This document shows, in pieces, positions 8,896 to 17,577 of a stretch of 64,000 bases of DNA. The notes under the pieces were generated by a model that did not search any database, was not told where the DNA came from, and saw only the letters and a program-made list of their open reading frames with translations. The position numbers and the translations under genes are program-made. Origin of the DNA: Kordia jejudonensis (GTDB taxonomy: Bacteria; Bacteroidota; Bacteroidia; Flavobacteriales; Flavobacteriaceae); assembly GCF_001005315.1 (NCBI RefSeq), contig NZ_LBMG01000011.1:1-64000 (forward strand), given 5' to 3'. Position 1 is the stretch's first letter; the number at the start of each line of letters is the position of its first letter.

Positions 8896-9644
8896 GATTA
8901 GATTTTAGCCGCATTACCCAACAACAAAATGTATATTATTTAACGCCCGAAGATGCTGGTTTTTCTCAGTATTATCTCGCTGTGCGCGAAAAAGAACAAC
9001 GAATTTTAACAGATCCAGAAGTTCGAAAATTACCTTATTTGGAACGTGATGAATGGCCATATCGTATCAAATCTACCGAACGTTTTTTATCCTATATAAG
9101 TAAAAAAACTGAAACGTTACATATGTTGACAATCGGTTGTGGAAATGGCTGGTTTTCTAATAAAATTGCAGAAGTTTCTTCTAAAAACGAAGTTATTGGT
9201 TTAGATGTAAATCGTGATGAATTGGAACAAGCCGCGCGTATTTTTAAAACTAAAAATCTTCATTTTGTGTATGCTGATATTTTCAACGTTTCCGATATGT
9301 TTGAAGCCAAATTTGACATCATTACACTCAATGGCGCGATTCAATATTTTAAAGATTTTAAAGAGTTAATGACACTTTTAACCTCTTTTTTAACACCAAA
9401 TGGCGAAATTCATATTATTGACAGTCCTTTTTATGCAACAGATGAAATTCCTGCAGCCAAACAACGGACACAGGAATATTATGAATCAATTGGAGTTCCT
9501 GAAATGACTAAAAATTATGTACATCATGATAAAAAATTAGTCGCAGATTTTGACATCTTATACACATACAAACGAAATATTATTCACAAGATTTTAGGTA
9601 AAAAAGAGTCTCCTTTTTCTTGGTATCGATTTATAAAAAAGTAA
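8892..9644 (+). CDS. Class I SAM-dependent methyltransferase (2)
   Basis: The 250-residue protein has motif I LTIGCGNGWFSNKIAE near 77-92, motif II EVIGLDVN near 97-104, and a motif IV region FDIITLNGAIQYF near 137-149. The long N-terminal segment before the Rossmann fold (about 75 residues) may recognise the substrate. It is translationally coupled to the radical SAM gene before it, and the SGNH gene follows 3 bases after its stop. It is only loosely similar to methyltransferase 1, so the two pairs are not a simple tandem duplication. Confidence 0.83.
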   Translation: MRLDFSRITQQQNVYYLTPEDAGFSQYYLAVREKEQRILTDPEVRKLPYLERDEWPYRIKSTERFLSYISKKTETLHMLTIGCGNGWFSNKIAEVSSKNEVIGLDVNRDELEQAARIFKTKNLHFVYADIFNVSDMFEAKFDIITLNGAIQYFKDFKELMTLLTSFLTPNGEIHIIDSPFYATDEIPAAKQRTQEYYESIGVPEMTKNYVHHDKKLVADFDILYTYKRNIIHKILGKKESPFSWYRFIKK

Positions 9645-9647
9645 CCA

Positions 9648-10748
9648 ATGGCACGTAAAAGCTTCGTTAAAAAATTAAAATATTACAGCATTTTTACAAT
9701 CATCCTATTGATTATTGCTGAAATTATATTGTCACTACTTGAAGTGGTGCCAACCAATTACTATGTAAATACACCAAACTCAGGATTTACTTGGAAAATC
9801 AATCCAGATGAAATCACAGGAATTCAACAAGATTCAGAAGTTTCTTTTGACGAATTGGGCGCGCGTTCTATTTCTAATTACGAAGATGCCAATCATAAAA
9901 TTGTTGTCTTTGGTGGAAGTACGACGGCATGTTTTGCGCTGACACAAGAAAAAACCTGGCCAGCATTGCTGGAAAAGGAATTGGGCGATTCCTATTGGGT
10001 TGGAAATTTTGGAAGACCTGGAAACAATAGCAGTCATCATGCATTACAGTTTAAGTATACGCTTGACAAACCGCAATTGAGTGATGCAAAAACGGTAGTA
10101 GTGATGTTAGGTGTGAATGATTTTGTTGGATATCTAATTTCTCCAGATCGCTATTTGCATCTTCCTGAAAACAACTTGAAACGCTTTGCTTTTCAGCATG
10201 TTCCAAATGATCATCTGCCATTTTACAAACGACTGACTTTATATCAGTTAGCATCAAGGGCCAAACAAAATATTACGTTTTATTTTAAACATAAAGATTA
10301 CTTAACGCAAACATCTTTAGATATCAGAGCGTTAAAAAAGAAGTCAAAAATTGTATCCGAATTGCCAAATTTAGAAGCTGGTTTAGCTCACTATGAGAAA
10401 AATATTCTTGATCTTATTGAACAAGCAAAAGCTAAAAATATTAGACTCGTTTTTGTGACGCAAGCAACTATGTGGCGACCAGATTTAGAACCAAAATATG
10501 AGGAATTAATGATTACAAGCGGATTTGAGAATAACGAAGCATTTTACAGTACACCAGCACTTTACGAAGGTATGGAAGTATTTAATGAACGTTTAAAAGA
10601 AATTTGCAAACAACAAAATATTGCTTGTATCGATTTACAATTGCCAAAAACTACAGAATCTTTTTATGATGATTTTCATTTTAATGAATCTGGAGCTAAA
10701 TTGACTGCGGAACAACTTTCAGAAGCATTGCGCAAAGTATTGGAATAG
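9648..10748 (+). CDS. Membrane-anchored SGNH hydrolase-like protein (1)
   Basis: The protein has 366 residues. One membrane helix lies at about 13-30 and the rest is predicted periplasmic. All SGNH blocks are visible: GGSTT (Ser, about 86-90), the Gly block GRPGNNS near 123, GVND (Asn, near 151) and DDFH near 342. The family includes esterases and the acyl- or acetyltransferases AlgJ, AlgX and PatB-like proteins that decorate exopolysaccharides. The anchor plus the glycan context favours O-acetylation or deacetylation of the product made here. It is the last gene of the 3780-10748 operon, with a palindrome and a minisatellite after it. Confidence 0.82.
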   Translation: MARKSFVKKLKYYSIFTIILLIIAEIILSLLEVVPTNYYVNTPNSGFTWKINPDEITGIQQDSEVSFDELGARSISNYEDANHKIVVFGGSTTACFALTQEKTWPALLEKELGDSYWVGNFGRPGNNSSHHALQFKYTLDKPQLSDAKTVVVMLGVNDFVGYLISPDRYLHLPENNLKRFAFQHVPNDHLPFYKRLTLYQLASRAKQNITFYFKHKDYLTQTSLDIRALKKKSKIVSELPNLEAGLAHYEKNILDLIEQAKAKNIRLVFVTQATMWRPDLEPKYEELMITSGFENNEAFYSTPALYEGMEVFNERLKEICKQQNIACIDLQLPKTTESFYDDFHFNESGAKLTAEQLSEALRKVLE

Positions 10749-10774
10749 TTTTGAAATAAAATGATTTATCTGTG

Positions 10775-10799
10775 GATTCCTGCCTGCGCAGGAATGACA
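10775..10799. repeat. Dispersed palindrome (REP-like element)
   Basis: ATTCCTGC and GCAGGAAT pair around CTGC and are followed by TGACA. It is the same family as at 934 and 17578-18747, placed between convergent genes. Confidence 0.85.
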
Positions 10800-10814
10800 A
10801 AAGTCTATCTAACT

Positions 10815-11018
10815 AGCAAAGCAACCCAAAAGCAAAGCGTTCCAAAAGCAAAGCATTCCAAAAGCAAAGCAACCCAAAAGTAAAACGAGCCAAAAGCAAA
10901 GCGTTCCAAGAGCGAAGCAACCCAAAAGCAAAGCAATCCAAAAGCGAAGCGTTCCAAAAGCAAAGCGACCCAAAAGCAAAGCAATCCAAAAGCAAAGCAA
11001 TCCAAAAGCAAAGCGTAT
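10815..11018. repeat. 16-bp minisatellite between convergent genes
   Basis: Twelve full 16-base units run from 10827 to 11018, after a 12-base partial unit. The consensus is CAAAAGCAAAGCrwyC. The first 12 bases are almost constant, while bases 13-15 change from unit to unit (GTT, ATT, AAC, GAG, GTT, AAC, AAT, GTT, GAC, AAT, AAT, GTA). The long minus-strand open frames across it follow from the repeat and are not genes. It ends 5 bases before the stop codon of the minus-strand radical SAM gene. Confidence 0.95.
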
Positions 11019-11023
11019 CCGAA

Positions 11024-12451
11024 TTACGCTAACTGTTGTTTCTTAAAGAAGGTATCTACAATTTTCTTTTCAACTGGCGCTTTAAAATATTTTCGCTTGC
11101 AACGCCATCTTGCAATCAGTTGTAATGGTTTGTATATCCACTTTTGATTCGAATAGGCGAATTTTAGGTAGAATTTAAATTTTTCAAAGAAATCGTACTT
11201 TTCTTTACTCACCCAAGGTCCTGACGAACCTACAAAGTCAAAATCTGACCATTCATGAACGGTTTCAGGCAATTTATAACCTTCTTTCACTACATTATCT
11301 GTAATGGTCGTTCCTGGATAGGGTTTAAAGTAAAAAATTGGTGTGTGAAAATTTGGATGCATGCTATTCAAATCGAGCGCAACTTTTACCGTTTCTTCAA
11401 TACTTTTGTCCGTTTCTTCTGGGAAACCAACAATAAACGGAAACTGTACAGCAATCCCTAAATCTTTACAACGTTCGGCACACATGTACACTTGCTCAAC
11501 TTTGATATCTTTTTTGAGCCAATTCATCATTTCTTGCGAACCAGATTCGACTCCAATTAACAAACGACGCAATCCTGATTTTGCACAAATTTTAAAATCT
11601 TCCACGGACATTCTAGAACCTTGATCGGCACGCATCGTAGCTGCCCACGTAATATTTAGTCCTTTTTCAATCATGCGTTCAGAAATTTCAATCACACGAT
11701 CTCGATACGTGAAATAGGTTTCGTCTTGCAAATTCAAATCGGTAAACTGATATTTTTCATGAAGTTCCGCCAGTTTATTTACCATAATTTCTGGCGAAAT
11801 TGCCGTCCATTTTCTATTATATACAAAAGGATCTGCACAAAAAGTACATCTAAAATAGCAACCTGTCGATGAAATATAATCAAGTTGTCTTCTTCCTTTC
11901 TTTTCAAAGTATTTTTCTACATCAATCAACTCATAATTAATGTCTGCAAAGGTATCCATGGCAACAATGACACGTGGCGGATTTTTAATTATTTCGCCTT
12001 CTTCATTTCTGTAACAAATTCCTTTTACAGCAGAAACATCTCCAGTAGTAGCATACGCTTCCACCAATTCTTTAAATGTATCTTCTCCTTGTCCTTGTGC
12101 CGTCACATCAATACAAATTTCGTCTTTCAAGGTTTGTTTTGGAAATAATGAAGTATGCCATCCGCCCCAAATTATAGGAATATCTTGACGCATCTTTTTT
12201 ACAGCCTGCGTTACGTTTAGCGCATCTTTTATAGGTCTTCCCGTTAACACCGTTGTTCCAAAACACAAAGCTTCATCAATGTGTTTTTCAATAGTTTCCA
12301 ACGGTTTTTCATCAATTCGACCATCTACAATAATGACTTCGTATTTTTCAGGGTCTAACACAGAACCAATGGCAAGCAAAGCAAGTGGCATGTCAAAAAA
12401 CACGGCTATTGGATTGTATAATAAGATTTTATGCTTTTTCAAAACGGGCAA
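11024..12451 (-). CDS. B12-domain radical SAM enzyme (3)
   Basis: The 475-residue protein has an N-terminal cobalamin-like domain (PLALLAIGSVL near 22, QGQGED near 126) and a radical SAM domain with the cluster motif CYFRCTFC at 198-205. The DxHxxG position reads DGR. The C-terminal part is basic and helical, as in enzymes 1 and 2. Unlike those, it has no methyltransferase neighbour; it is paired on the minus strand with a GT2 glycosyltransferase 21 bases upstream. It is a member of the B12-rSAM class that modifies lipids and glycans; the substrate is unknown. Its 3' end touches the minisatellite. Confidence 0.83.
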   Translation of the reverse strand: MPVLKKHKILLYNPIAVFFDMPLALLAIGSVLDPEKYEVIIVDGRIDEKPLETIEKHIDEALCFGTTVLTGRPIKDALNVTQAVKKMRQDIPIIWGGWHTSLFPKQTLKDEICIDVTAQGQGEDTFKELVEAYATTGDVSAVKGICYRNEEGEIIKNPPRVIVAMDTFADINYELIDVEKYFEKKGRRQLDYISSTGCYFRCTFCADPFVYNRKWTAISPEIMVNKLAELHEKYQFTDLNLQDETYFTYRDRVIEISERMIEKGLNITWAATMRADQGSRMSVEDFKICAKSGLRRLLIGVESGSQEMMNWLKKDIKVEQVYMCAERCKDLGIAVQFPFIVGFPEETDKSIEETVKVALDLNSMHPNFHTPIFYFKPYPGTTITDNVVKEGYKLPETVHEWSDFDFVGSSGPWVSKEKYDFFEKFKFYLKFAYSNQKWIYKPLQLIARWRCKRKYFKAPVEKKIVDTFFKKQQLA

Positions 12452-12472
12452 TTTTAGTTATAAATATACTGA

Positions 12473-13213
12473 CTATTTAAATATTTGAAATGACTTTAGT
12501 TTCTTTTTATGCAAATAATACTGAATTGATACCTTCAAAACACCCAAACCATACGTTACGCTTCGTTGAAAATTGATTGATGAACTTTCGCTTGAATAGG
12601 TTGTGGGACAAGTAATTTCGGCAATTTCAAAACCTTTATTGAAAATTTGACAAATCATTTGATTATCAAAAATAAAATCATCTGAATTGTGTTCCAAATG
12701 CAACGAATTTAATACTTCCGCAGAAAAAGCTCTGAAACCTGTATGGTATTCGGATAACTTTTGACCAATTACAATATTTTGAAATAATGTCAAAAAACGA
12801 TTCGCAATGTACTTATACATAGGCATGCCGCCGCGCAACGCACCTTTGCCCAAAATTCTTGATCCCATCACAACAGGATACACATCATTTGCAATCAAAT
12901 ATGCCATAGAATGTATCAATTTGGGCGTGTATTGATAATCAGGATGCAACATTACTACAATATCGCCATCTAACGATAATGCTTTTTGATAACAGCTTTT
13001 TTGATTCGCACCATATCCTTTATTTTTATCATGCTTTATCACATATTTAATCCCTAATGATTTAGCAACTGCTAAGGTTTCATCTGTACTATTATCGTCT
13101 ACCAAAACCACTTCATCTACAATATCGAACGGAATTTCGTTGTACGTTTTTTGCAACGTTTCCGAAGCATTATAGGCAGGAAGTACAATAATTATTTTCT
13201 TAGAATTGATCAT
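12473..13213 (-). CDS. Family 2 glycosyltransferase (DPM1/DPG-synthase-like)
   Basis: This 246-residue GT-A enzyme has VLPAYNASETL near 10-20, the nucleotide-binding VLVDDNSTDET near 36-46, MLHPDYQYTP near 88-97 and a MGSRILGKG loop near 118. These match the polyprenyl-phosphate glycosyltransferase group (dolichyl-phosphate mannose/glucose synthase-like). No C-terminal membrane helices are seen. Polyprenyl-phosphate sugars made by such enzymes feed GT39 membrane transferases, two of which are in this locus (13314 and 23008). It is the first gene of a two-gene minus-strand operon with the radical SAM enzyme, and diverges from 13314. Confidence 0.87.
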   Translation of the reverse strand: MINSKKIIIVLPAYNASETLQKTYNEIPFDIVDEVVLVDDNSTDETLAVAKSLGIKYVIKHDKNKGYGANQKSCYQKALSLDGDIVVMLHPDYQYTPKLIHSMAYLIANDVYPVVMGSRILGKGALRGGMPMYKYIANRFLTLFQNIVIGQKLSEYHTGFRAFSAEVLNSLHLEHNSDDFIFDNQMICQIFNKGFEIAEITCPTTYSSESSSINFQRSVTYGLGVLKVSIQYYLHKKKLKSFQIFK

Positions 13214-13313
13214 GGATTTATCGCTTAATTTGGTAAAAAATGTAAAAAAGAATCCTATTTTTTTACGAACGACAATTTAACAACTATATTTAGATACGCA
13301 AAACAAAACTATA

Positions 13314-14747
13314 TTGAAACCTTCTAAATTAACGCCCTTTTTTTACAAGAACTTGACGGTTTTTTCCATACCACTTCTCTTTGTATTCATATTGAGACTT
13401 GTTGGTTTTGACGGTTTATATGGACAAGATTCTTATGAATATTTGCGCTATACAAATGCAATTCAAGCATATTTTTCAAATGGTGTACATCCTGGAAATT
13501 ATTTTTGGCCAGTTTTATACCCGACATTAGGTAGCATTGTCGGTTTTATTTTTGGAACTGCGCTTGCGTTACAACTGATTAGTTGCTTGAGTTTTTCTGT
13601 AGCATGTCTGTATATTTTGAAAGCAATTCGACTGTTGTATCCAAAAGCACCATTTCGATTTTTTTATGTACTACTTTTTGCCACTTTTTGTCCGTTTTTG
13701 TTAAAGATGGGCATACTTGTCATGTCGGACGCACTAGCGCTGGTTTTTGTCGTATTGTCATTTTATTTCTTTTTTAAATCGTATCAAAAAAATACAAGCC
13801 TCGCTCCTATTTTCATATTTGCAACGTGTGCATTGATGACACGCTATGCTTCATTATTCATCACTTTTCCGATAATAACCTATGCGTTATATTTGATTTG
13901 GAAACGCAAAAAATTCACACAGTTTATCATTGCAAGTATCGTAAGTATGCTCGTATCAATTCCGTTTCTTACTTTTCAATGGGGCGCATTGTTTGAAGCA
14001 ACATCGAATCCTTTTTTGAAAGTTTGGTCAGTTGGAAATTATTTCAAAATGAGTTTCACCACAGGAGATGGTACTACGAGTTACACCTTTCCCAACTTGA
14101 TCTATACATTGTATGTGTTTTTTCATCCAGGATTTATCTTTTTGGGAAGTGTTCTGAGTGTAATTGCACTTAAAAATTACAAATCGCTTTTTAGCTTTCA
14201 TCAAAAAATACTTCTTACGTGTAGTGGTTTGTATATTTTATTTTTGGCTGGAATTCCGTTTCAAAATCCACGTATTCTAGGATTGGTATTTCCGTTAATT
14301 TTAATTTTCTTGTTTCCTTCTTTTGTAAAATTGATGCAACTCAAACGCATCAAACGTTTCTATATTCCAATCGGAATAGCTTGTGTGGTGTTGCAATTGG
14401 TATTTTTTACCATGACTTTCAAACGCATATATGAACGTACGATTGTTGAAAAAGAACTGGCAACAATGATAAAAACCTATGAAGGCAACACCTTATATAG
14501 TTTTGATGTAGATTTGGCAATGCAAGGTCGCGGTTTGAATTTTGAGTATAAAAATATGTTTTTAGAACGTTACGAAAACTTTCAAGTAAACGATTTAATT
14601 TTGTTTGATCCAGCGCGTTATGAAGTACAATGGAAAGATAAAACACCGATGCAAAACTGGGAATTCATTGATCAGAATTATAGTTTAAAAATACTAGAAA
14701 CGCATCCTGAAGGTTGGAAGTTATATCAAATTCAGGATAAAAAATAA
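13314..14747 (+). CDS. GT39-like membrane glycosyltransferase (1)
   Basis: This 477-residue integral membrane protein has about ten or more hydrophobic helices. The first periplasmic loop carries GQDSYEY (about 37-43), the acidic motif position of PMT/ArnT-type transferases. The start codon is TTG, with no in-frame ATG near the first helix, and a soluble tail follows the last helix. GT-C enzymes of this type move a sugar from a polyprenyl phosphate to a lipid, glycan or protein on the outer face of the inner membrane. It is divergent from the GT2 gene, a likely supplier of its donor. Confidence 0.75.
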   Translation: MKPSKLTPFFYKNLTVFSIPLLFVFILRLVGFDGLYGQDSYEYLRYTNAIQAYFSNGVHPGNYFWPVLYPTLGSIVGFIFGTALALQLISCLSFSVACLYILKAIRLLYPKAPFRFFYVLLFATFCPFLLKMGILVMSDALALVFVVLSFYFFFKSYQKNTSLAPIFIFATCALMTRYASLFITFPIITYALYLIWKRKKFTQFIIASIVSMLVSIPFLTFQWGALFEATSNPFLKVWSVGNYFKMSFTTGDGTTSYTFPNLIYTLYVFFHPGFIFLGSVLSVIALKNYKSLFSFHQKILLTCSGLYILFLAGIPFQNPRILGLVFPLILIFLFPSFVKLMQLKRIKRFYIPIGIACVVLQLVFFTMTFKRIYERTIVEKELATMIKTYEGNTLYSFDVDLAMQGRGLNFEYKNMFLERYENFQVNDLILFDPARYEVQWKDKTPMQNWEFIDQNYSLKILETHPEGWKLYQIQDKK

Positions 14748-14754
14748 CAAAAAT

Positions 14755-14780
14755 GGATCTCGACTGCGCTCAATATGACA
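14755..14780. repeat. Element ending in the common ATGACA tail
   Basis: The segment reads GGATCTCGACTGCGCTC followed by AATATGACA. The head (GGAT) and tail (ATGACA) match the palindrome family in this window, but the stem is a different sequence and weakly self-complementary. It fills the 56-base gap between two genes. Confidence 0.45.
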
Positions 14781-14803
14781 TCATTAACAAATAAAGAAGA
14801 AGT

Positions 14804-15790
14804 ATGCTTTGGATGCGTATTAAATATCGATTAGGATTACTCTACAAAACGGTTCTGTTCAAACTTGGATTTGGGAAATTGTTGTTGAAAGATCGCTATG
14901 GCGAACGCATTTTGGTGTATCATGGAATTGATGAAGTTGGCGAAACCAAATACAATAGCCGATTTATCTCAAAAGCTTTCTTTGAAGAATTCATCAAGTA
15001 CATTACCACACATTATAATGTGATTTCTTTGGATGATTTCTATCAGAAGAAATTCAAAAAAGGCACACTCAATATTGCCTTAACATTTGACGATGGCTAT
15101 TTGAATAATTACAAATATGCTGTTCCAATTTTAGAAAAATACAACGTTCCTGCATGTTTTTACATTACAACCATTCATGAAAAAGCACCGTATTTATGGG
15201 CAGATTTTCTTGATTTAGTTTCGTATCATACAGATAAAGAAGAAGTCATTTTAGAACGAAATTTGTATCAAAAAAATGATCGAAATGAATTTATTTGGAA
15301 TGGAATTTCCATGAAAAATGTTGCCAAAGCACTACCATACGATGTTTTAAAAATGATCTATGAAATTTTCAAAGAAGACTGGGAAGCCTTACCACCACTA
15401 AAACACGAAGATTATTGGATGTTGATGAATGCCAAACAAATCAAAGAAATTGCAGACAATCCGTTATTTACCATTGGCGCTCATAGCGAAACACACGCAA
15501 GTTTGGTTGATATTCCGCTAGAAGAAGCTAAAAAAGAAATTTTACACAGTAAAGAAACCCTTGAAAAAATTTGCCAACAACCAATTACAGAGTTTGCATT
15601 TCCATTTGGCTATTACAATCAGGAATTGGTAGATTATTGCTTAGCAATAGGTTTTAAACGCTTATTATTGGTTGATTACAATACAAAAGAAGATGTTAAA
15701 AACGAAGCATCTCAACCTCGTTTTGTCATGAATCCGTACATTTCTATGGAGCAACAATTGGCATGTTTGTTAAAAGGTTCTTACTTTTAG
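14804..15790 (+). CDS. Polysaccharide deacetylase (NodB domain)
   Basis: The 328-residue protein has the NodB metal and catalytic motifs LTFDDGYL near 97-104 (the Asp pair) and the metal-binding HSETH near 229-233. It opens with ILVYHGID near 34, as in the PgaB/IcaB branch. No signal peptide is obvious, though residues 1-30 are basic and amphipathic. Such enzymes remove N-acetyl groups from glycan amino sugars. It heads a tight run with the GNAT (7-base gap) and FkbM (abutting) genes, so the deacetylated amine may be re-acylated or methylated by them; that is inference. Confidence 0.87.
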   Translation: MLWMRIKYRLGLLYKTVLFKLGFGKLLLKDRYGERILVYHGIDEVGETKYNSRFISKAFFEEFIKYITTHYNVISLDDFYQKKFKKGTLNIALTFDDGYLNNYKYAVPILEKYNVPACFYITTIHEKAPYLWADFLDLVSYHTDKEEVILERNLYQKNDRNEFIWNGISMKNVAKALPYDVLKMIYEIFKEDWEALPPLKHEDYWMLMNAKQIKEIADNPLFTIGAHSETHASLVDIPLEEAKKEILHSKETLEKICQQPITEFAFPFGYYNQELVDYCLAIGFKRLLLVDYNTKEDVKNEASQPRFVMNPYISMEQQLACLLKGSYF

Positions 15791-15797
15791 AAAATAT

Positions 15798-16724
15798 ATG
15801 CTATACAAAGAAATTTATCGTCTCAAACGTGTGGACAATAATGATTTTCCTGCAATTAAAGAATTGTTTTGGAAAGTCTTCAAAAAGAAAGTCACACTTA
15901 AGTATTTACAGAATAAATATAATACTTCGTATGTAGGTGTCAATTACATTTGCAGCATTGCCTATTGTGATGAAATTCCTGTGGCGTTTTATGGCGCCGT
16001 TCCACAAAAATTCAAGAACAACGATCGTGAAATATTTGTTGCACATGCGTGCGATTCGTATACATTGCCAAGTCATCAACGAAAAGGATTGCATAATGCA
16101 TTGGCAACATTTGCATATGAAATTATGAAAGAGCACGACATGAAATATGTATATGCTTTTCACAGTGCAAATACGTATCGAAGCACTAAAAAATTAGGTT
16201 GGAAAGAACACAAACATTTGCAAAGATTTCACATCAAAGTCAATACACTTCCGATTGGAAAAGTGTTGAATAAATTGCGTTGGACAAATATATACAATGT
16301 GTTTTTCAACCAAGAAGTTTCGCAAGAAGCGATTGACAAACTGACTTCTGAGCACAAAGAAAAGTTCCGATTGAAGTTTGATGAAAAGTTTATCGATTAT
16401 AAAAATAGTTTCACAAGTCATTACTGTATTGAAATTGAAGGTTGTGTGTTTTGGCTGAAGATTCAAGCCATTATTCATGTTGGAATGTTCTATGCTCCAT
16501 CTGCGGAAGCGTTACAAAAAGCCATCAAAAAACTGAAGCGAAAAGCATTTTTCTTAGGAATTACAGAGTTTCTTTTTCAAGTAGATGCCACTTCAACAAT
16601 GGCGACACAATTACAAACCATTACCGAACCAAAAGAATCGTGGTTGGTTGGTTATTTGGATTTTGATCCAGAAATCGATTTAAAAGATTTTATATTTACC
16701 TATTCAGATTTAGATACATTTTAG
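15798..16724 (+). CDS. GNAT-family N-acyltransferase
   Basis: The 308-residue protein has an acetyl-CoA fold in its N-terminal half. LPSHQRKGLHNALATFAYE near 93-112 carries the R/Q-x-x-G/A pyrophosphate-binding loop, and KYVYAFHSANTYRSTKKLGW near 118-137 completes the fold. The C-terminal half is a second beta-rich domain, so the protein may be a tandem GNAT with one degenerate copy. It lies between the deacetylase and FkbM genes, with FkbM starting immediately after its stop. N-acylation of an amino sugar is the most economical guess. Confidence 0.78.
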   Translation: MLYKEIYRLKRVDNNDFPAIKELFWKVFKKKVTLKYLQNKYNTSYVGVNYICSIAYCDEIPVAFYGAVPQKFKNNDREIFVAHACDSYTLPSHQRKGLHNALATFAYEIMKEHDMKYVYAFHSANTYRSTKKLGWKEHKHLQRFHIKVNTLPIGKVLNKLRWTNIYNVFFNQEVSQEAIDKLTSEHKEKFRLKFDEKFIDYKNSFTSHYCIEIEGCVFWLKIQAIIHVGMFYAPSAEALQKAIKKLKRKAFFLGITEFLFQVDATSTMATQLQTITEPKESWLVGYLDFDPEIDLKDFIFTYSDLDTF

Positions 16725-17558
16725 ATGCAAATTCAGCTTAAAAATCATACGTTTCAGATTGATCCTGGACAAAACAAACATTATTGGAGCTATATCAATT
16801 CCGTTGATTGGGAACCGCATACATTTGCTATTTTTGACAAATTCGTCAATGAAAATTCAGTTGTGTTAGATATTGGTTCGTGGAGTGGCGTATTAACCTT
16901 ATATGCTGCAAAAACTGCCAAAGAAGTACATGCGCTTGATCCTGATCCTGTGTGTTTTAGTGAGTTGAATACAAATGTAGAATTGAATCCAGCTGTAGCT
17001 GAAAAAATAAAAACGTACAAAACTGCCATTTCTGCTCACAAAGAAACGGTTCGTTTGTCTGCTCGTGAAACCTATGGAGCTTCATCGAGTAGTATTTTGG
17101 AACGCAAACGTGATACAGAAAATTCGTTGGAATTGGAAACAATTTCCTTAGCTGATTTTTTAGAACAAGAAGCTATACAGCAGGTAGATTTTATCAAAAT
17201 GGACGTGGAAGGTGCCGAATTTAAAATTTTACCAACTATTGGAAAAGCGTTGGAAAAAGTAAACTATCCTACGTTGTATGTTTCGTTTCATTATAGTTTT
17301 TTGAATGAGCATATGTATCACAAAAACATTCCATCTGTATTTTTGAATAAGCTCTTGATGCGATTGGAAAACACGTTTGGATTTTCATTGTATAAGCGTA
17401 AAATTCGAAAAGAAATTACCAACTTATATGATAGTTTGAAAACCTATACATACATTTATAAAAGTGATGGCACAGTCATTACTTTTGATGATTTAGCACA
17501 AAAACCTGAGTTGATTAAGGAAACGGATTTGGTGTTTACGAATATGGAGTGGAAATAA
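16725..17558 (+). CDS. FkbM-family methyltransferase
   Basis: The 277-residue protein has VLDIGSWSGVLTLYAA near 46-61 (motif I), VHALDPDP near 67-74 (motif II) and the FkbM signature VDFIKMDVEGAEFKIL near 159-174. FkbM enzymes are O-methyltransferases of sugars and polyketides, and are common in capsule and S-layer glycan loci. It abuts the GNAT gene without a gap and ends the 13314-17558 operon, just before the palindrome array. Confidence 0.9.
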   Translation: MQIQLKNHTFQIDPGQNKHYWSYINSVDWEPHTFAIFDKFVNENSVVLDIGSWSGVLTLYAAKTAKEVHALDPDPVCFSELNTNVELNPAVAEKIKTYKTAISAHKETVRLSARETYGASSSSILERKRDTENSLELETISLADFLEQEAIQQVDFIKMDVEGAEFKILPTIGKALEKVNYPTLYVSFHYSFLNEHMYHKNIPSVFLNKLLMRLENTFGFSLYKRKIRKEITNLYDSLKTYTYIYKSDGTVITFDDLAQKPELIKETDLVFTNMEWK

Positions 17559-17577
17559 AAAATAAAATCAGAAAGTA

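Noticed and set aside
10805-11011. Three overlapping minus-strand open frames with Phe/Leu/Cys-rich repeats
   Set aside because: They arise from the 16-base minisatellite, which stays open in all frames; no start signal or gene-like composition.
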